Source of the DNA: DAOUAT01 sp964551735
Lineage (GTDB): Bacteria; Chloroflexota; Anaerolineae; CG2-30-64-16
NCBI GenBank assembly: GCA_964551735.1
Contig: CAZKEF010000012.1
Location: 1 to 64,000, forward strand
DNA: 64,000 bases
Direction: 5' to 3'
Shown piece by piece: positions 1 to 8,800 of the stretch. Under the pieces are notes generated by a model that was not told where the DNA came from, ran no database searches, and saw only the letters and a list, made by a program, of their open reading frames with translations. Made by a program: the position numbers and the translations under genes. Numbering within the stretch: the first letter of the stretch is position 1; the number at the start of each line of letters is the position of its first letter.

Positions 1-141
1 GCCGGTGTGCGCGACCTGGTCAAGGTGATGATCGGCGGCGCGCCGGTGACGGATAGTTTCGCCAAACAGATCGGCGCGGACGGCTACAGCCCCGATGCCA
101 GCTCGGCCGTGCGCCTAGCCAAGACACTGGTCAGTGCTTGA
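1..141 (+). CDS. Corrinoid (B12-binding) methyltransferase protein, C-terminal end
   Basis: Only the last 46 codons are in the window; the gene starts upstream. The reading frame from base 1 contains VMIGGAPVTDSFAKQIGAD and then GYSPDASSAVRLAK, the conserved end of corrinoid proteins of the MtbC/MtmC type, where the GGAPV strand and the IGADGY motif close the cobalamin-binding Rossmann fold. Such proteins carry methyl groups between a substrate methyltransferase and an acceptor methyltransferase in the cytoplasm. The substrate cannot be judged from this fragment. A strong hairpin at 242-272 lies about 100 bases after the stop. Confidence 0.85.
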   Translation, partial: AGVRDLVKVMIGGAPVTDSFAKQIGADGYSPDASSAVRLAKTLVSA

Positions 142-241
142 CCGGTCTCCGGCGCAACACGCTGTCCCTGACCGCAAGGGGCGGCGGCTGGGCACAGTGC
201 ATCCCTGCCTCGACCAACCATACTACCAAGAGGAAAAGGAA

Positions 242-272
242 ACCGGCCGCACACCCCGGTGTGTCGGCCGGT
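242..272. terminator. GC-rich hairpin after the corrinoid gene
   Basis: ACCGGCCG at 242-249 pairs with CGGCCGGT at 265-272, and ACACC/GGTGT pairs inside it. No T-run follows on either strand, so this could be a dispersed palindrome rather than a true intrinsic terminator. The rest of 142-437 holds no gene I can support. Confidence 0.4.
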
Positions 273-437
273 GCGGTCACGCGGCGAATGTTCAGATCTT
301 CTTTTGGGTTCGAGGCTCACCTGCACTGGCGCCGAAGCATAGGTGAAAGTGCTAGCCGGTCATGCTCTTCACCAAATGTCTAGGCAGTCATCACCGCCCA
401 CATCTCCTGGAGGATGATGTAGCGCTGGATTGGCGCG

Positions 438-653
438 TTATCGCAATTGAGGGAGTTCGACAGGGTCCTCCTTGGGGTGGCAGATCCCGCGGTAGAGGGC
501 GTTTCCCACCACCAGCGCCTTCTGCAAGCCATCGTCGTTGCGGTAAAGCGCCTCGATGTACGGCAGGCTGCGCGCGTGTTCGCGGCAGACCCCTCGTCCG
601 CAAAACCGGCAGACACCCTGGGCAGGCCGATCGCAGTGCCAGCAGTTCATCAT
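438..653 (-). CDS. Small cysteine-rich zinc-ribbon/B-box-like protein
   Basis: A 71-residue protein starting MMNCWHCDRPAQGVCRFCGR, with a CxxC...CxxC...CxxxH pattern (C4, C7, C15, C18, then C23 and H26) and one more CH near the end. This spacing resembles small B-box/DUF2180-like zinc-binding proteins. The start was chosen because AGGAG sits just upstream of the paired ATG codons (653 and 650); the open frame extends further upstream but has no ribosome binding site there. The function is unknown; the cysteine set suggests one or two structural zinc sites. It follows the broken CRP-like gene on the same strand. Confidence 0.7.
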   Translation of the reverse strand: MMNCWHCDRPAQGVCRFCGRGVCREHARSLPYIEALYRNDDGLQKALVVGNALYRGICHPKEDPVELPQLR

Positions 654-731
654 TTCTCCTGTATAGCGAAGGTCGTCGCAGCTTGCTGCGTACCGGGGCA
701 AGCTCCGGCGTCCAGATTGTTAGAGCGTGTT

Positions 732-1238
732 TTACGGCCGAAGGTCATGCATGCGCCGGCTGGACTCGCGTTCCAGGCCCTGCGCCACTGCCAGTTGGTC
801 GGCCACCAGCCGGTCGAACCCCGACTTGTCTAGCGCCAGCACGCGTACGTGGGTCAAGGCACGCACGGACGCGGTGCGGGGTATCGCCAGCAGTAAGGCG
901 ATCTCGCCCAGGTATTCCCCCGGCCCGCGCTGGGCGATGGGCCACGTCTCGCCGTCTCGCTGGACCAGGATCTCGACCTGGCTGTAGCCATCCAAGAAAG
1001 CCCGGCTTTCGGCGACAATCGACTTTCAGGGAAATCTCCTGTCCTGCGTTGCTGATCACCAAGATGCGCACCCAGCCCGACTCAATGATGTATAGCGCGT
1101 GGCCCACGCTGTCCTTGTGGAAGATGAAGACCCCTTTGCCGAAGGCCCGTGTGACCATGCACGCTGCAACTGACGCCAGGTCTGCATCGGACAGCCCGGC
1201 AAAAACCACACCCGGCGCAACGTTTCGATACCCGGCAT
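732..1238 (-). pseudogene. Broken CRP-like cyclic-nucleotide-binding protein
   Basis: A strong AGGAGG at 1245-1250 precedes ATG 1238 and the peptide MPGIETLRRV. The family sequence then continues in another frame (VFAGLSDADLASVAA...GHALYIIESGWVRILVISNAGQEISL), so a frame break lies near 1209. After ISLKV the match jumps to a third stretch (VEILVQRDGETWPIAQRGPG then EYLGEIALL), which starts again inside a beta-roll, so a second break or deletion lies near 1000-1035. The pieces look like two cyclic-nucleotide-binding domains fused with loss of the material between them. No helix-turn-helix is visible. It lies 20 bases downstream of the cyclase gene, as expected for a cAMP receptor of that pathway, but is probably inactive. 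Confidence 0.75.
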
Positions 1239-1257
1239 GGGAGACCTCCTGAGGCCC

Positions 1258-4200
1258 TTACCGACAAGCCTCCATGTCAGCGTCCGGTTGGCATGGCCTG
1301 AAAACAACCCCCTGATTCGCCAATAGCGGCTCCAGCGCTTCGATATTTTTCTGCTTCCCCTGGTCGCGCTGGTTCCGGGCGGCGGAAGTGAAATAACGGT
1401 GTTCGCGCAAGAATCTCCATTGACGACGATACCACTCGGCCTCTGGCACTGCGGTGCCCAGGGCTGCCAGCTCGGTGCGCAAGGCCAGGCTCCGGGCCAG
1501 GGCGTCATCCCGGCCGAGGTTGTCCAAGTCAGCGTCGGCCAGGATTTCATCCAGCGGCGTGCGGGGTGACTGCGGCAGACGGGTCGCCAGGATCATGCCC
1601 TGCACCGCGGCCACCTGGGTCGATGTGAAGCCGAAGCCCGGCAACACCTGGGCCGCGATCTCGGCGCTGGCACGCTCGTGCTCGTGGCGCTGCACCACGT
1701 ATCCGATATCGTGGAACGCCGCGGCTACCTCTAGCAGGCACGCATCTTCCCCATCCACCCCACATAACGCGGCCAACCGGCGGACCGCGGGCAGCACATC
1801 TTCGACGGTGTGCCACAGGTTGTGATAAGTCAGCTCCGGCGCCAGCTCCCGCTCCAGGCGTCCCACCGCGTAACGGATCGCGGCCTCATAGTCGGGGCCG
1901 GCATGTTCGACGCCATCTCCGTAGTAGGCCGCGCTGAGCACCGCGGCCTGCGCGTCCAGGGCCAGGCTCTCCCGGAAAAAGTGCTCAGCCTCTTCAAGCG
2001 CGCCTCTGGCCTGCGCCTGCCTGCCGGCCCGCTCCAGGTATTCGATGGCCTTGGCCGGCTCGTCGCCCTGGCGCCAGTGATGCGCCAGGATCGCGGTGTG
2101 AGGCGCTAGATCCGCACGATAGGTCTGTTCGTACCACTCGGCGACGCGGCGATGGAGCGTCCGCCGCTGCACGAACAGCATTGCGGTGTATGCGGCGTTG
2201 TGGAGGCTGCCATCAGCGAAAGCATACGTTCCCGTACTTGTGCCGCCGACCAACAGGCCCGCGGCCTCAAGCTGGCGCAGGTGTTCGACCAGATGCGCCA
2301 GCTCTGAATCCACTGGGACGATCTCGGCCAGTGCCTCGATCGTGAAGGTCGGGCCGAGAACGCTGGCCACTTTCAGCAGCAATTGCTCGGACGGTGACAG
2401 GTGGTCCAGCCGCGACCTGGCGTCCCAGCGCCCTCCCGCCTGGCCGGGGCGCGCGTCAGGGATCGGCGCGAGGAGGTGAGGCGTCGGCCGGTACACGGAT
2501 ACCGGCTCGGCAAAGCCTTTAACCCGGATCGGCGGTAGCGCGGTGAAAGCCACCTGTCCCTGCGCTGCCCGGTAGACTTCGTCATCGCAGAGGATGTCCC
2601 CTTCCGGTGCCGCGATCATCAGCCGGGCAGCCAGGTTGACCCGTTCACCCTGCACCCCATAGGTGCGGCGGCCCCGACCGCCGTAAGTCCCTACCAATGC
2701 CTGGCCCGCGGCCACCCCGATGCGGATGGCGCCCACGAACGCCAGTTCCGACGGCGGGGACAGCAGCTGCAACGCGGCATAGACGGCGCGCGTCTCATCG
2801 TCGCTGTGCGCGATGGGCGCACCGAACGCCAGGCAGATGTAGCTGCCCTTGTCGCCCATGGTCAGGTGGTCGAAGATGGCCTCATGCCGGTCTGCGATGT
2901 GCTGCACCCAGCGGATGTAGGTATCCAGCTTCGCGCCGGCCGCCACGTCCGCGTCGTAGTCAATGCCTTTGAAGTTGATAAACAACGCGGCCACAGGGCG
3001 CGGTTCAGACAGGTACTGCTTGTGCCCGCTGCGCACCCGCTCATACACATCCGAGAGCACCCACGGCCGGCAACCTGCGTCGGACAGCGCGTCGGATGAG
3101 AGCTCGGGCCACGGCGTGGGCGCCACACCCGCCACCGGCCCGGTGACCACGGCAAGCGGCCTGCCTCGTTCGTCTGTCCGGCGCTCCCGGATCGTAAGCT
3201 GCCCGGCGAGTGGCTCGGCGACTTCCCCCTGGACGATCACTTCGCCCCGGTTGGCCGCGTGCTCGGCCGCCGCCAGCCGGTCGAGGGTCTGCCCGGCAAT
3301 CGCCTCGATCAGTTGGATCTCCGGAGCACCGATCAGGAAGCGGCGCACCGGGCCAGCCACGACCGCGATCTTGACAGCCAGGTCAAAAGTGGCGCCGCCA
3401 GGTGTAGTCACAGCATTGCACAGGGCCATGGCCTCTTGCATTGCCAGGCCGCAAGCGACCGCGCGCAACGTTGCGCCCATCCCCACGTCCGCTCCGCTTC
3501 CTTCGACTGCGCCGGGGTTCCTACCCCGGCTCTGCTCAGGATGCTCCGCTGACATCTTCAGGGCATGTAGGGGCGTTGTCGCGTCATCAAACCAACACGT
3601 AATCGCGTCGCCGGCGAAGCCGATGACGCTGCCGCCGTAACGGTGCACCTCGTCAATCAGTGCGGTGTAGATCTGGCTGACCGTACGGGTCAACTCCGCG
3701 GCTCCGCGCTCACGGCCGAGTTCCTGCGCCAGCGCGCCGGTGAGGGGGGTGAAGCCGGAGATGTCGGCAAACAAGGCGGCTCCTGTGGTCCGGTCGGGCA
3801 GGGTTGCGCCCGTGGCCAGCGCGTGGCAGCGGTCCATCGGCAGATAAGCAGCCAGCGGCTCGCTCTGCGCGCGTTTCATCTCCTCCATGTCCAGGCGCAA
3901 CTGCTCCAACTGCTGTCTTGGGCGGCGCTCCCGCAGGTAGACCTCGCGCGCCATGCGTTGGAAGACGCGGGCCAGGCCGCCCAATGCGTCCCCGCGCACT
4001 GCGATCTGGTCCAGGCTGGCGGGATCGAACTTGGCAGCCTCCACCGCCTGGGCCGCGCTGACCACGTGGTTAACCTGCTCCAGATACTCCAGTTCCAGGT
4101 CGCGCAGCCGCTTCTCGACCAGCGAGGCGTTAGGCCGCGCCCGCAGCAGCGCCGGGTTGAACGGTTTGGGCAGGTAGTCGGTCGCGCCCATCTCGATACA

Positions 4201-4497
4201 GCGGACGACGCTCTCCATCTCATCCAGGGCCGAGATCATGATTACCGGGATGTGTCGCAGCCGCGCGTCCCTCTTGACCTGGGCCAACACCTGGTAGCCG
4301 TCCAACGTCGGCATCAGGATGTCCAGCAGGATCACAACGAACGGCCCAGCATCGGCCGCGGTCAGTAAGGCCAACGCCTGCCGGCCGTCCTCCGCGGTGG
4401 TAGCCCGGCACCCCTGCCGTTCCACCGCGCGCGCCGGCATCTTGCGGTTCAGCGCATTGTCGTCAACAACCAGGACGTGCCCGCAGATGTCGGTCAT
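1258..4497 (-). CDS. Response regulator with two class III cyclase domains, TPR-like part and HD domain
   Basis: A 1079-residue protein. It starts with a receiver domain (about residues 8-125: VVDDN acidic pair, phospho-Asp in LLDILMP, Lys in LPKPF). Cyclase domain 1 (about 235-400) keeps the metal motif ALFADISGFT and FAGDAITCWF. Cyclase domain 2 (about 500-660) has NFKGIDYDA, MGDKGSYICLAFG and GVQGERVNLAARL. Next comes the winged-helix segment normally found after an AAA ATPase (LSPSEQLLLKVASVLG), a helical repeat region and an HD domain (YHNLWH, AAAFHDIGY, DADLD, about 860-1010). The usual AAA core with Walker A between cyclase 2 and the winged helix is missing, which looks like an internal deletion. 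Family knowledge predicts cAMP synthesis controlled by phosphorylation. The first 35 bases overlap the end of the Hpt gene. A repeat-derived insert lies at 3498-3545. Confidence 0.85.
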   Translation of the reverse strand: MTDICGHVLVVDDNALNRKMPARAVERQGCRATTAEDGRQALALLTAADAGPFVVILLDILMPTLDGYQVLAQVKRDARLRHIPVIMISALDEMESVVRCIEMGATDYLPKPFNPALLRARPNASLVEKRLRDLELEYLEQVNHVVSAAQAVEAAKFDPASLDQIAVRGDALGGLARVFQRMAREVYLRERRPRQQLEQLRLDMEEMKRAQSEPLAAYLPMDRCHALATGATLPDRTTGAALFADISGFTPLTGALAQELGRERGAAELTRTVSQIYTALIDEVHRYGGSVIGFAGDAITCWFDDATTPLHALKMSAEHPEQSRGRNPGAVEGSGADVGMGATLRAVACGLAMQEAMALCNAVTTPGGATFDLAVKIAVVAGPVRRFLIGAPEIQLIEAIAGQTLDRLAAAEHAANRGEVIVQGEVAEPLAGQLTIRERRTDERGRPLAVVTGPVAGVAPTPWPELSSDALSDAGCRPWVLSDVYERVRSGHKQYLSEPRPVAALFINFKGIDYDADVAAGAKLDTYIRWVQHIADRHEAIFDHLTMGDKGSYICLAFGAPIAHSDDETRAVYAALQLLSPPSELAFVGAIRIGVAAGQALVGTYGGRGRRTYGVQGERVNLAARLMIAAPEGDILCDDEVYRAAQGQVAFTALPPIRVKGFAEPVSVYRPTPHLLAPIPDARPGQAGGRWDARSRLDHLSPSEQLLLKVASVLGPTFTIEALAEIVPVDSELAHLVEHLRQLEAAGLLVGGTSTGTYAFADGSLHNAAYTAMLFVQRRTLHRRVAEWYEQTYRADLAPHTAILAHHWRQGDEPAKAIEYLERAGRQAQARGALEEAEHFFRESLALDAQAAVLSAAYYGDGVEHAGPDYEAAIRYAVGRLERELAPELTYHNLWHTVEDVLPAVRRLAALCGVDGEDACLLEVAAAFHDIGYVVQRHEHERASAEIAAQVLPGFGFTSTQVAAVQGMILATRLPQSPRTPLDEILADADLDNLGRDDALARSLALRTELAALGTAVPEAEWYRRQWRFLREHRYFTSAARNQRDQGKQKNIEALEPLLANQGVVFRPCQPDADMEACR
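3498..3545 (-). repeat. Palindromic repeat (family A core) inside the cyclase gene
   Basis: Read on the plus strand this is CTTCGACTGCGC, a CCGGGG...CCCCGG hairpin, then GCTCAGGATG. The flanks are the well-known CTTCGACTGCGC / CTCAGGATG dispersed repeat, here split by a second palindrome. It is translated in frame as EHPEQSRGRNPGAVEG within cyclase domain 1, between WFDDA and TLRAVACGLAM, where related cyclases have no such insert. Confidence 0.7.
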
Positions 4498-4846
4498 AGC
4501 CAGCCTTCATCCCGCATCGCCCCAGCGCGACCTTTACCCCCTGATAATCCCCTGCCACAACGGCGATTTTCTCAGCCGCGCCGGCCTTGCCCATCAACTC
4601 CAACTCCTTGCAGTGGGCCGACAGAGTCAGCGCGCCGAAGTTGGCGGAGTTGGATTTCAAGCTGTGGGCCGCCCGGCGCAGGGCTTCGGTGTCACCGGCT
4701 GCAACGGCAGCTTGCATGGCCGCGATCTGCTGGGGAGAATCATCGAAGTAGGTCTGCACCAGCTCAGTCAGGAAGTCGCAGTCGCCGCCGACGCTGTCCA
4801 GCAAGCCCTCGAACACTGCCCGGTCAATGATGTCTGTTGTTTGCAT
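4463..4846 (-). CDS. Hpt phosphotransfer protein
   Basis: A 127-residue single-domain histidine phosphotransfer protein. The motif RRAAHSLKSNSANFGA carries the phospho-accepting His, and the surrounding helices (LVQTYFDDSPQQIAAMQAAV; LSAHCKELELMGKAG) fit the four-helix Hpt bundle. The start at 4846 (MQTTDIIDR) is preferred over an upstream in-frame start because homology begins there and GAGGG lies upstream. Its 3' end overlaps the start of the REC-cyclase gene by 35 bases, so the two are co-translated. It probably relays phosphate from the receivers of the upstream hybrid kinase to the receiver of the cyclase. The last 20 residues (after VKVALGR) look non-conserved. Confidence 0.85.
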   Translation of the reverse strand: MQTTDIIDRAVFEGLLDSVGGDCDFLTELVQTYFDDSPQQIAAMQAAVAAGDTEALRRAAHSLKSNSANFGALTLSAHCKELELMGKAGAAEKIAVVAGDYQGVKVALGRCGMKAGYDRHLRARPGC

Positions 4847-4940
4847 GGCACGTTTCCCTCTCGTGCATGGACCAGATGTTTTGCTGGTCACCTGCCATAA
4901 CACACCTTGCGTCGAACACCCGCTCAACATGACGTACTTC

Positions 4941-5813
4941 TCACATCATTGGTTGACTTCGCTCCAATGCAACCACCAGCTCATCCACGCGGATGGGTTT
5001 GGCCAGGTAGTCGTCCATGCCGGCGGCCAGGCACAGCTCCCGGTCCCCCTGCATGGCGTTGGCGGTCATGGCGATGATGCGCGGCCGCTCGGCTGCGGGC
5101 CAGCGCGCACAGATCGCACGCGTGGCCTTCAACCCGTCCAGCTCCGGCATCTGCACGTCCATCAGAATCACGTCGTAAGGTTGGCGCTCCACCGCCTGGA
5201 TCGCCTCCAGGCCGTTGGCGGCCACGTCCGCCCGGTAGCCCATCTGCGCCAGCAGACGCAGCGCCAGCTTCTGGTTGACCGCGTTGTCCTCGGCCAGCAG
5301 GATGCGCAGCGGATGCCGCGCCGCCAGCCCCGGGTCCAGCGCAGGTCGAACCGCAACCGGCCGGGCCTGGGGCGCCGGCTGCGCAGCCAACACGCTGACT
5401 AACGTGTCGAACAGCGCAGACGGCCGAACCGGCTTGGCTAGGTACGCGGCGAAGAGGGACATGTCGCCGGCCGCCTCGCGACCGCCCAGGGAGGAGGTGA
5501 GAATCAACGGCAACCCGGTTGCAGACCCCTCAGGGACAGGTTCCACGTTCAAGGTCGCAGCAGCGCCGCCTTCAACCGCACGGATCGCAGCGGCTAGCTC
5601 CACGCCGCTCATCTCCGGCATGTGCAGGTCGAGGATCGCGACGCCGAACGCGTCCCCGCCGCGCAACCACGCCAGCGCTTCGGCCGGCCAGTGCGGGCTG
5701 CGCACCCGCCAGGTGCGGCCGCGGCCGGAAGTCCGGTGCGGGCTGCGCCGTGATGGTGAAATGGAACGTCGAGCCCTGGCCCGGCCCGGCGCTCTCCGCC
5801 CACATGGCGCCAC
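4941..5813 (-). pseudogene. Detached receiver domains of the hybrid histidine kinase
   Basis: This frame encodes the C-terminal part of the kinase but is out of frame with the kinase body. From about base 5720 it reads a truncated receiver (PAEALAWLRGGDAFGVAILD then LHMPEMSG), which has its phospho-Asp region but has lost the N-terminal strand with the acidic pair. A complete second receiver follows (ILLAEDNAVNQKLALRLLAQ, DVILMDVQMPELDG, DDYLAKPI). The upstream 30 codons of the open frame are not homologous. Without the kinase body it has no natural start, unless ribosomes shift frame near 5715. It ends about 95 bases before the Hpt start. Confidence 0.75.
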
Positions 5814-8800
5814 CCATCATCTCGGCCAGCCGCTTGCTGACCGCCAAGCCCAGCCCCGTGCCGCCGTAGCGCCGCGCCGTGGACGCATCCACCTGGCTGA
5901 ACGCCTGGAACAGCCGGTCGAGCCGGTCGGGAGGGAGGCCGATGCCGGTGTCGCGGACGGCGAAGTGCAGAGACACGGGGAGGGGGGGAGGGGGAGACAC
6001 GGAGCGGGTCTCCGCGCCCCCGTGTCTCCGTGTCTCCGCGTCGCAAGAGACGGTCACCACCACCTCCCCTGTCTGGGTGAACTTCACCGCGTTGCTCAAC
6101 AGGTTGACCAGCACCTGGCGCAGGCGGGTGACATCGCCGCGGATGGCGGACGGCACCTCCGCGGCGCTCTCACAGGCCAACTCCAGCCCCTTCTCCGCAG
6201 CCCGGATGCGCACCAGGTCCAGCGCGGACTCGACGCACTCGCGCAGGTCGAAGGGCTGCTCCTCCAATTCCATCTTGCCGGCCTCGATCTTGGAGAAGTC
6301 CAGGATATCGTTGATGATGGCCAGCAAGGCGTCACCGCTGACCCGGATGGTTTCCGCGAAGTCGCGCTGTTCGGCGTCCAGTTGCGTGTCCAGCAACAGG
6401 CCGCTCATGCCAATGATGGCATTCATCGGCGTGCGGATCTCGTGGCTCATCATGGCCAGAAACGCGCTCTTGGCCTCCGTGGCCGCTTCCGCCGCTTCCT
6501 TGGCGTGGCGCAGCTCCTCCTGGACGCGCGTGCGTTCGGTGATATCCCGGTCCAACCCGATGGTGAAGTAACGCCCCTCGACGCGGGTCGGCGCTGCGCT
6601 GTACTCGACGATGTTCTCCTTGCCATCCGGTCGGATCCACGAGAAAACACCTGAGAAGTGTTGCCCAGTCTTGATGGATTCCCAATCGGTCTCTTCTTCG
6701 GCGTTCTCGATGCTGCGTTGGATGCCCCGGGTGTCGCCGAGGGCCAGGAGCTCCTCTTTGCTGCGGCCGGCCATCTGGCAGTAGCGCTCACTGCATTCCG
6801 ACAAGATGCGCCGATCCTGGTCCGGCAGCTCCTCATACACGCTGATGCCATCGAAGGCGTTTTCAAAAATCAGCCGCAGCTTTTCTTCGGATTTGCGCAA
6901 GTCGGTTTCCACCCGCTTGCGATCCGTGATATCCCGGATGGTCTCGATGGCGCCGACAACGTTGCCCCTGACATCACGGAGCACCGACGCCGTGGCAAAC
7001 AAGTAGCGGCCGCCGCCTTGAAGGTGCGGCACATAGGTCTCGCCGATCAGGGTGCCGCCCAGACGCCGGATCTGGGCGTATTTCGCTTCGAGCTCCTCCT
7101 GGGGTTTGAATACCAGATCAACCAGGATCGGCCGGCGCTGGCCGTAGAAGGGGATGGCGTACTCATAATCGCCTTTGCCCAACATCGCCTCCGCCGTGAT
7201 ACCTGTCATCTCCTCGATGGCCCTGTTCCAGGCGATCACACGGCCTTCGCTATCAATCACCACCGTGGCATCGGGCAAGAACTCGATGATGTCGGTCAGC
7301 CGGCGCTGGGTCTCTTGGGCAGCCGAGTAGAGCCGGGCGTTGTCCAGCGCCACCGAGGCAAGCTGGGCGAAGCGGCTCAGCAGCGCTACCTCACCCGCAC
7401 CGAATGACCGATCGGTGCCGGGGTCATAGGCCAGGCCGATGGCGCCCACGACCTGATCGTCCGACTTCAGCGGCACGCCCATGATAGCGCCCAGGAGGCC
7501 CGGCTGAAACGATTCGGCACGTCCGGGCCAGCGGTCGTAGTCGTCCACCACCAGTGGCTGGCCGGTCTGCCAGACCTTGCCTGCCACGCCCTCGCCCGGC
7601 CTCCGGCGGGAGCCCACCGACCGGGTGAGCGCTCCGACGCCGACCTTGCACGCCAGCTCGGCTTGGTCGGGCTCCAGCAGGTAGATGAAGCCGTGTGGCG
7701 CGTGGAGCAGTTGTCCGGCTCGGGTGATCAGCGCCTCCAACAGCTCATTCACGTCCAGGCGGCTGATCAAACCTACCGTGGTCTCGTGCAGCGCAGCCAG
7801 ATACGCGTTCTGCCGCCCCAACTCGGCCGTGCGTTCGGCCACGCGCTGCTCCAGGGTGCGATACAAACGCGCGCTATCAACGGCAGCCGCAATCTGGGCC
7901 CCCACTGTGGAGAGCAGATCCTGCATGGTTTCAGGGATGGGCCGGCCGGTGAGGGCGTTATCCACGCCGAGCACGCCCACGGCCCGGCCTTGCGTGATCA
8001 GCGGCACGGCCAGGAAAGAACTTACCCCCAGCGCTTCCAGGTATCCGCGCGTTGCTTCATCCCCGGCCTCCTCGTATGCATCTCGCAGCAGCAGTGGCTG
8101 TCCAGAGCGAACGATCCTGGCCAGGAACGAGCCCGATCCCTCCAGCGGGACCTCCAGCCCTTCCAGCAATGCGGCCATCTCCGGTGTGCCACCGATCAGC
8201 CGACCGCTTGCCAACATACGGCGCCCGGCGCGCTCCTCTACCAGCAGGATCAGCGCACGGTCAAAAGAGAGGTAGGCTGTGACTGCCCGCAGGCTCTTGT
8301 CTAACAGCTCGTCCACATCCAGAGTCGCGCTCAGCGCCAGGCCGATCTCGTGCAGTGCGGTGAGCTCCGACAGCTTCTGGTTGAGCGTAACGTTGGTGAG
8401 CTGGAGATCTGCGTTGGTTTGCTGGAAATCATCGTATTGCTTTTCGGCCGCGTCGCGGGTCTCCAGCAGCAAACGCTCCGCCTCTCTGTGGCGCTTGGCC
8501 GCCTCCCTGGAACGCCACACGAGCCACCCGCCCGTTGCCGGGAGCAAGGCCGTGGCCACAGCAGTCCATTCCCAGCCCGGCAGCCGCGCCAATGTGTAGG
8601 CCAGCAGGGCGGCCGAAAGGATTGCGCCTCCCCACACTTCGAGACCGATGTCCGACTGCGCCGCCTGCCAGGCAAATTCCCACTCACAGCAATCGTCCCC
8701 GCGCAGCACGCAGCGATGCTCACGAACCTGGGCTAGGGGCAGGCCTGAATGTACCCGCGGCACGGCGGCGAAGACGCCCCGGTAGGCCTGGCAGGCCATG

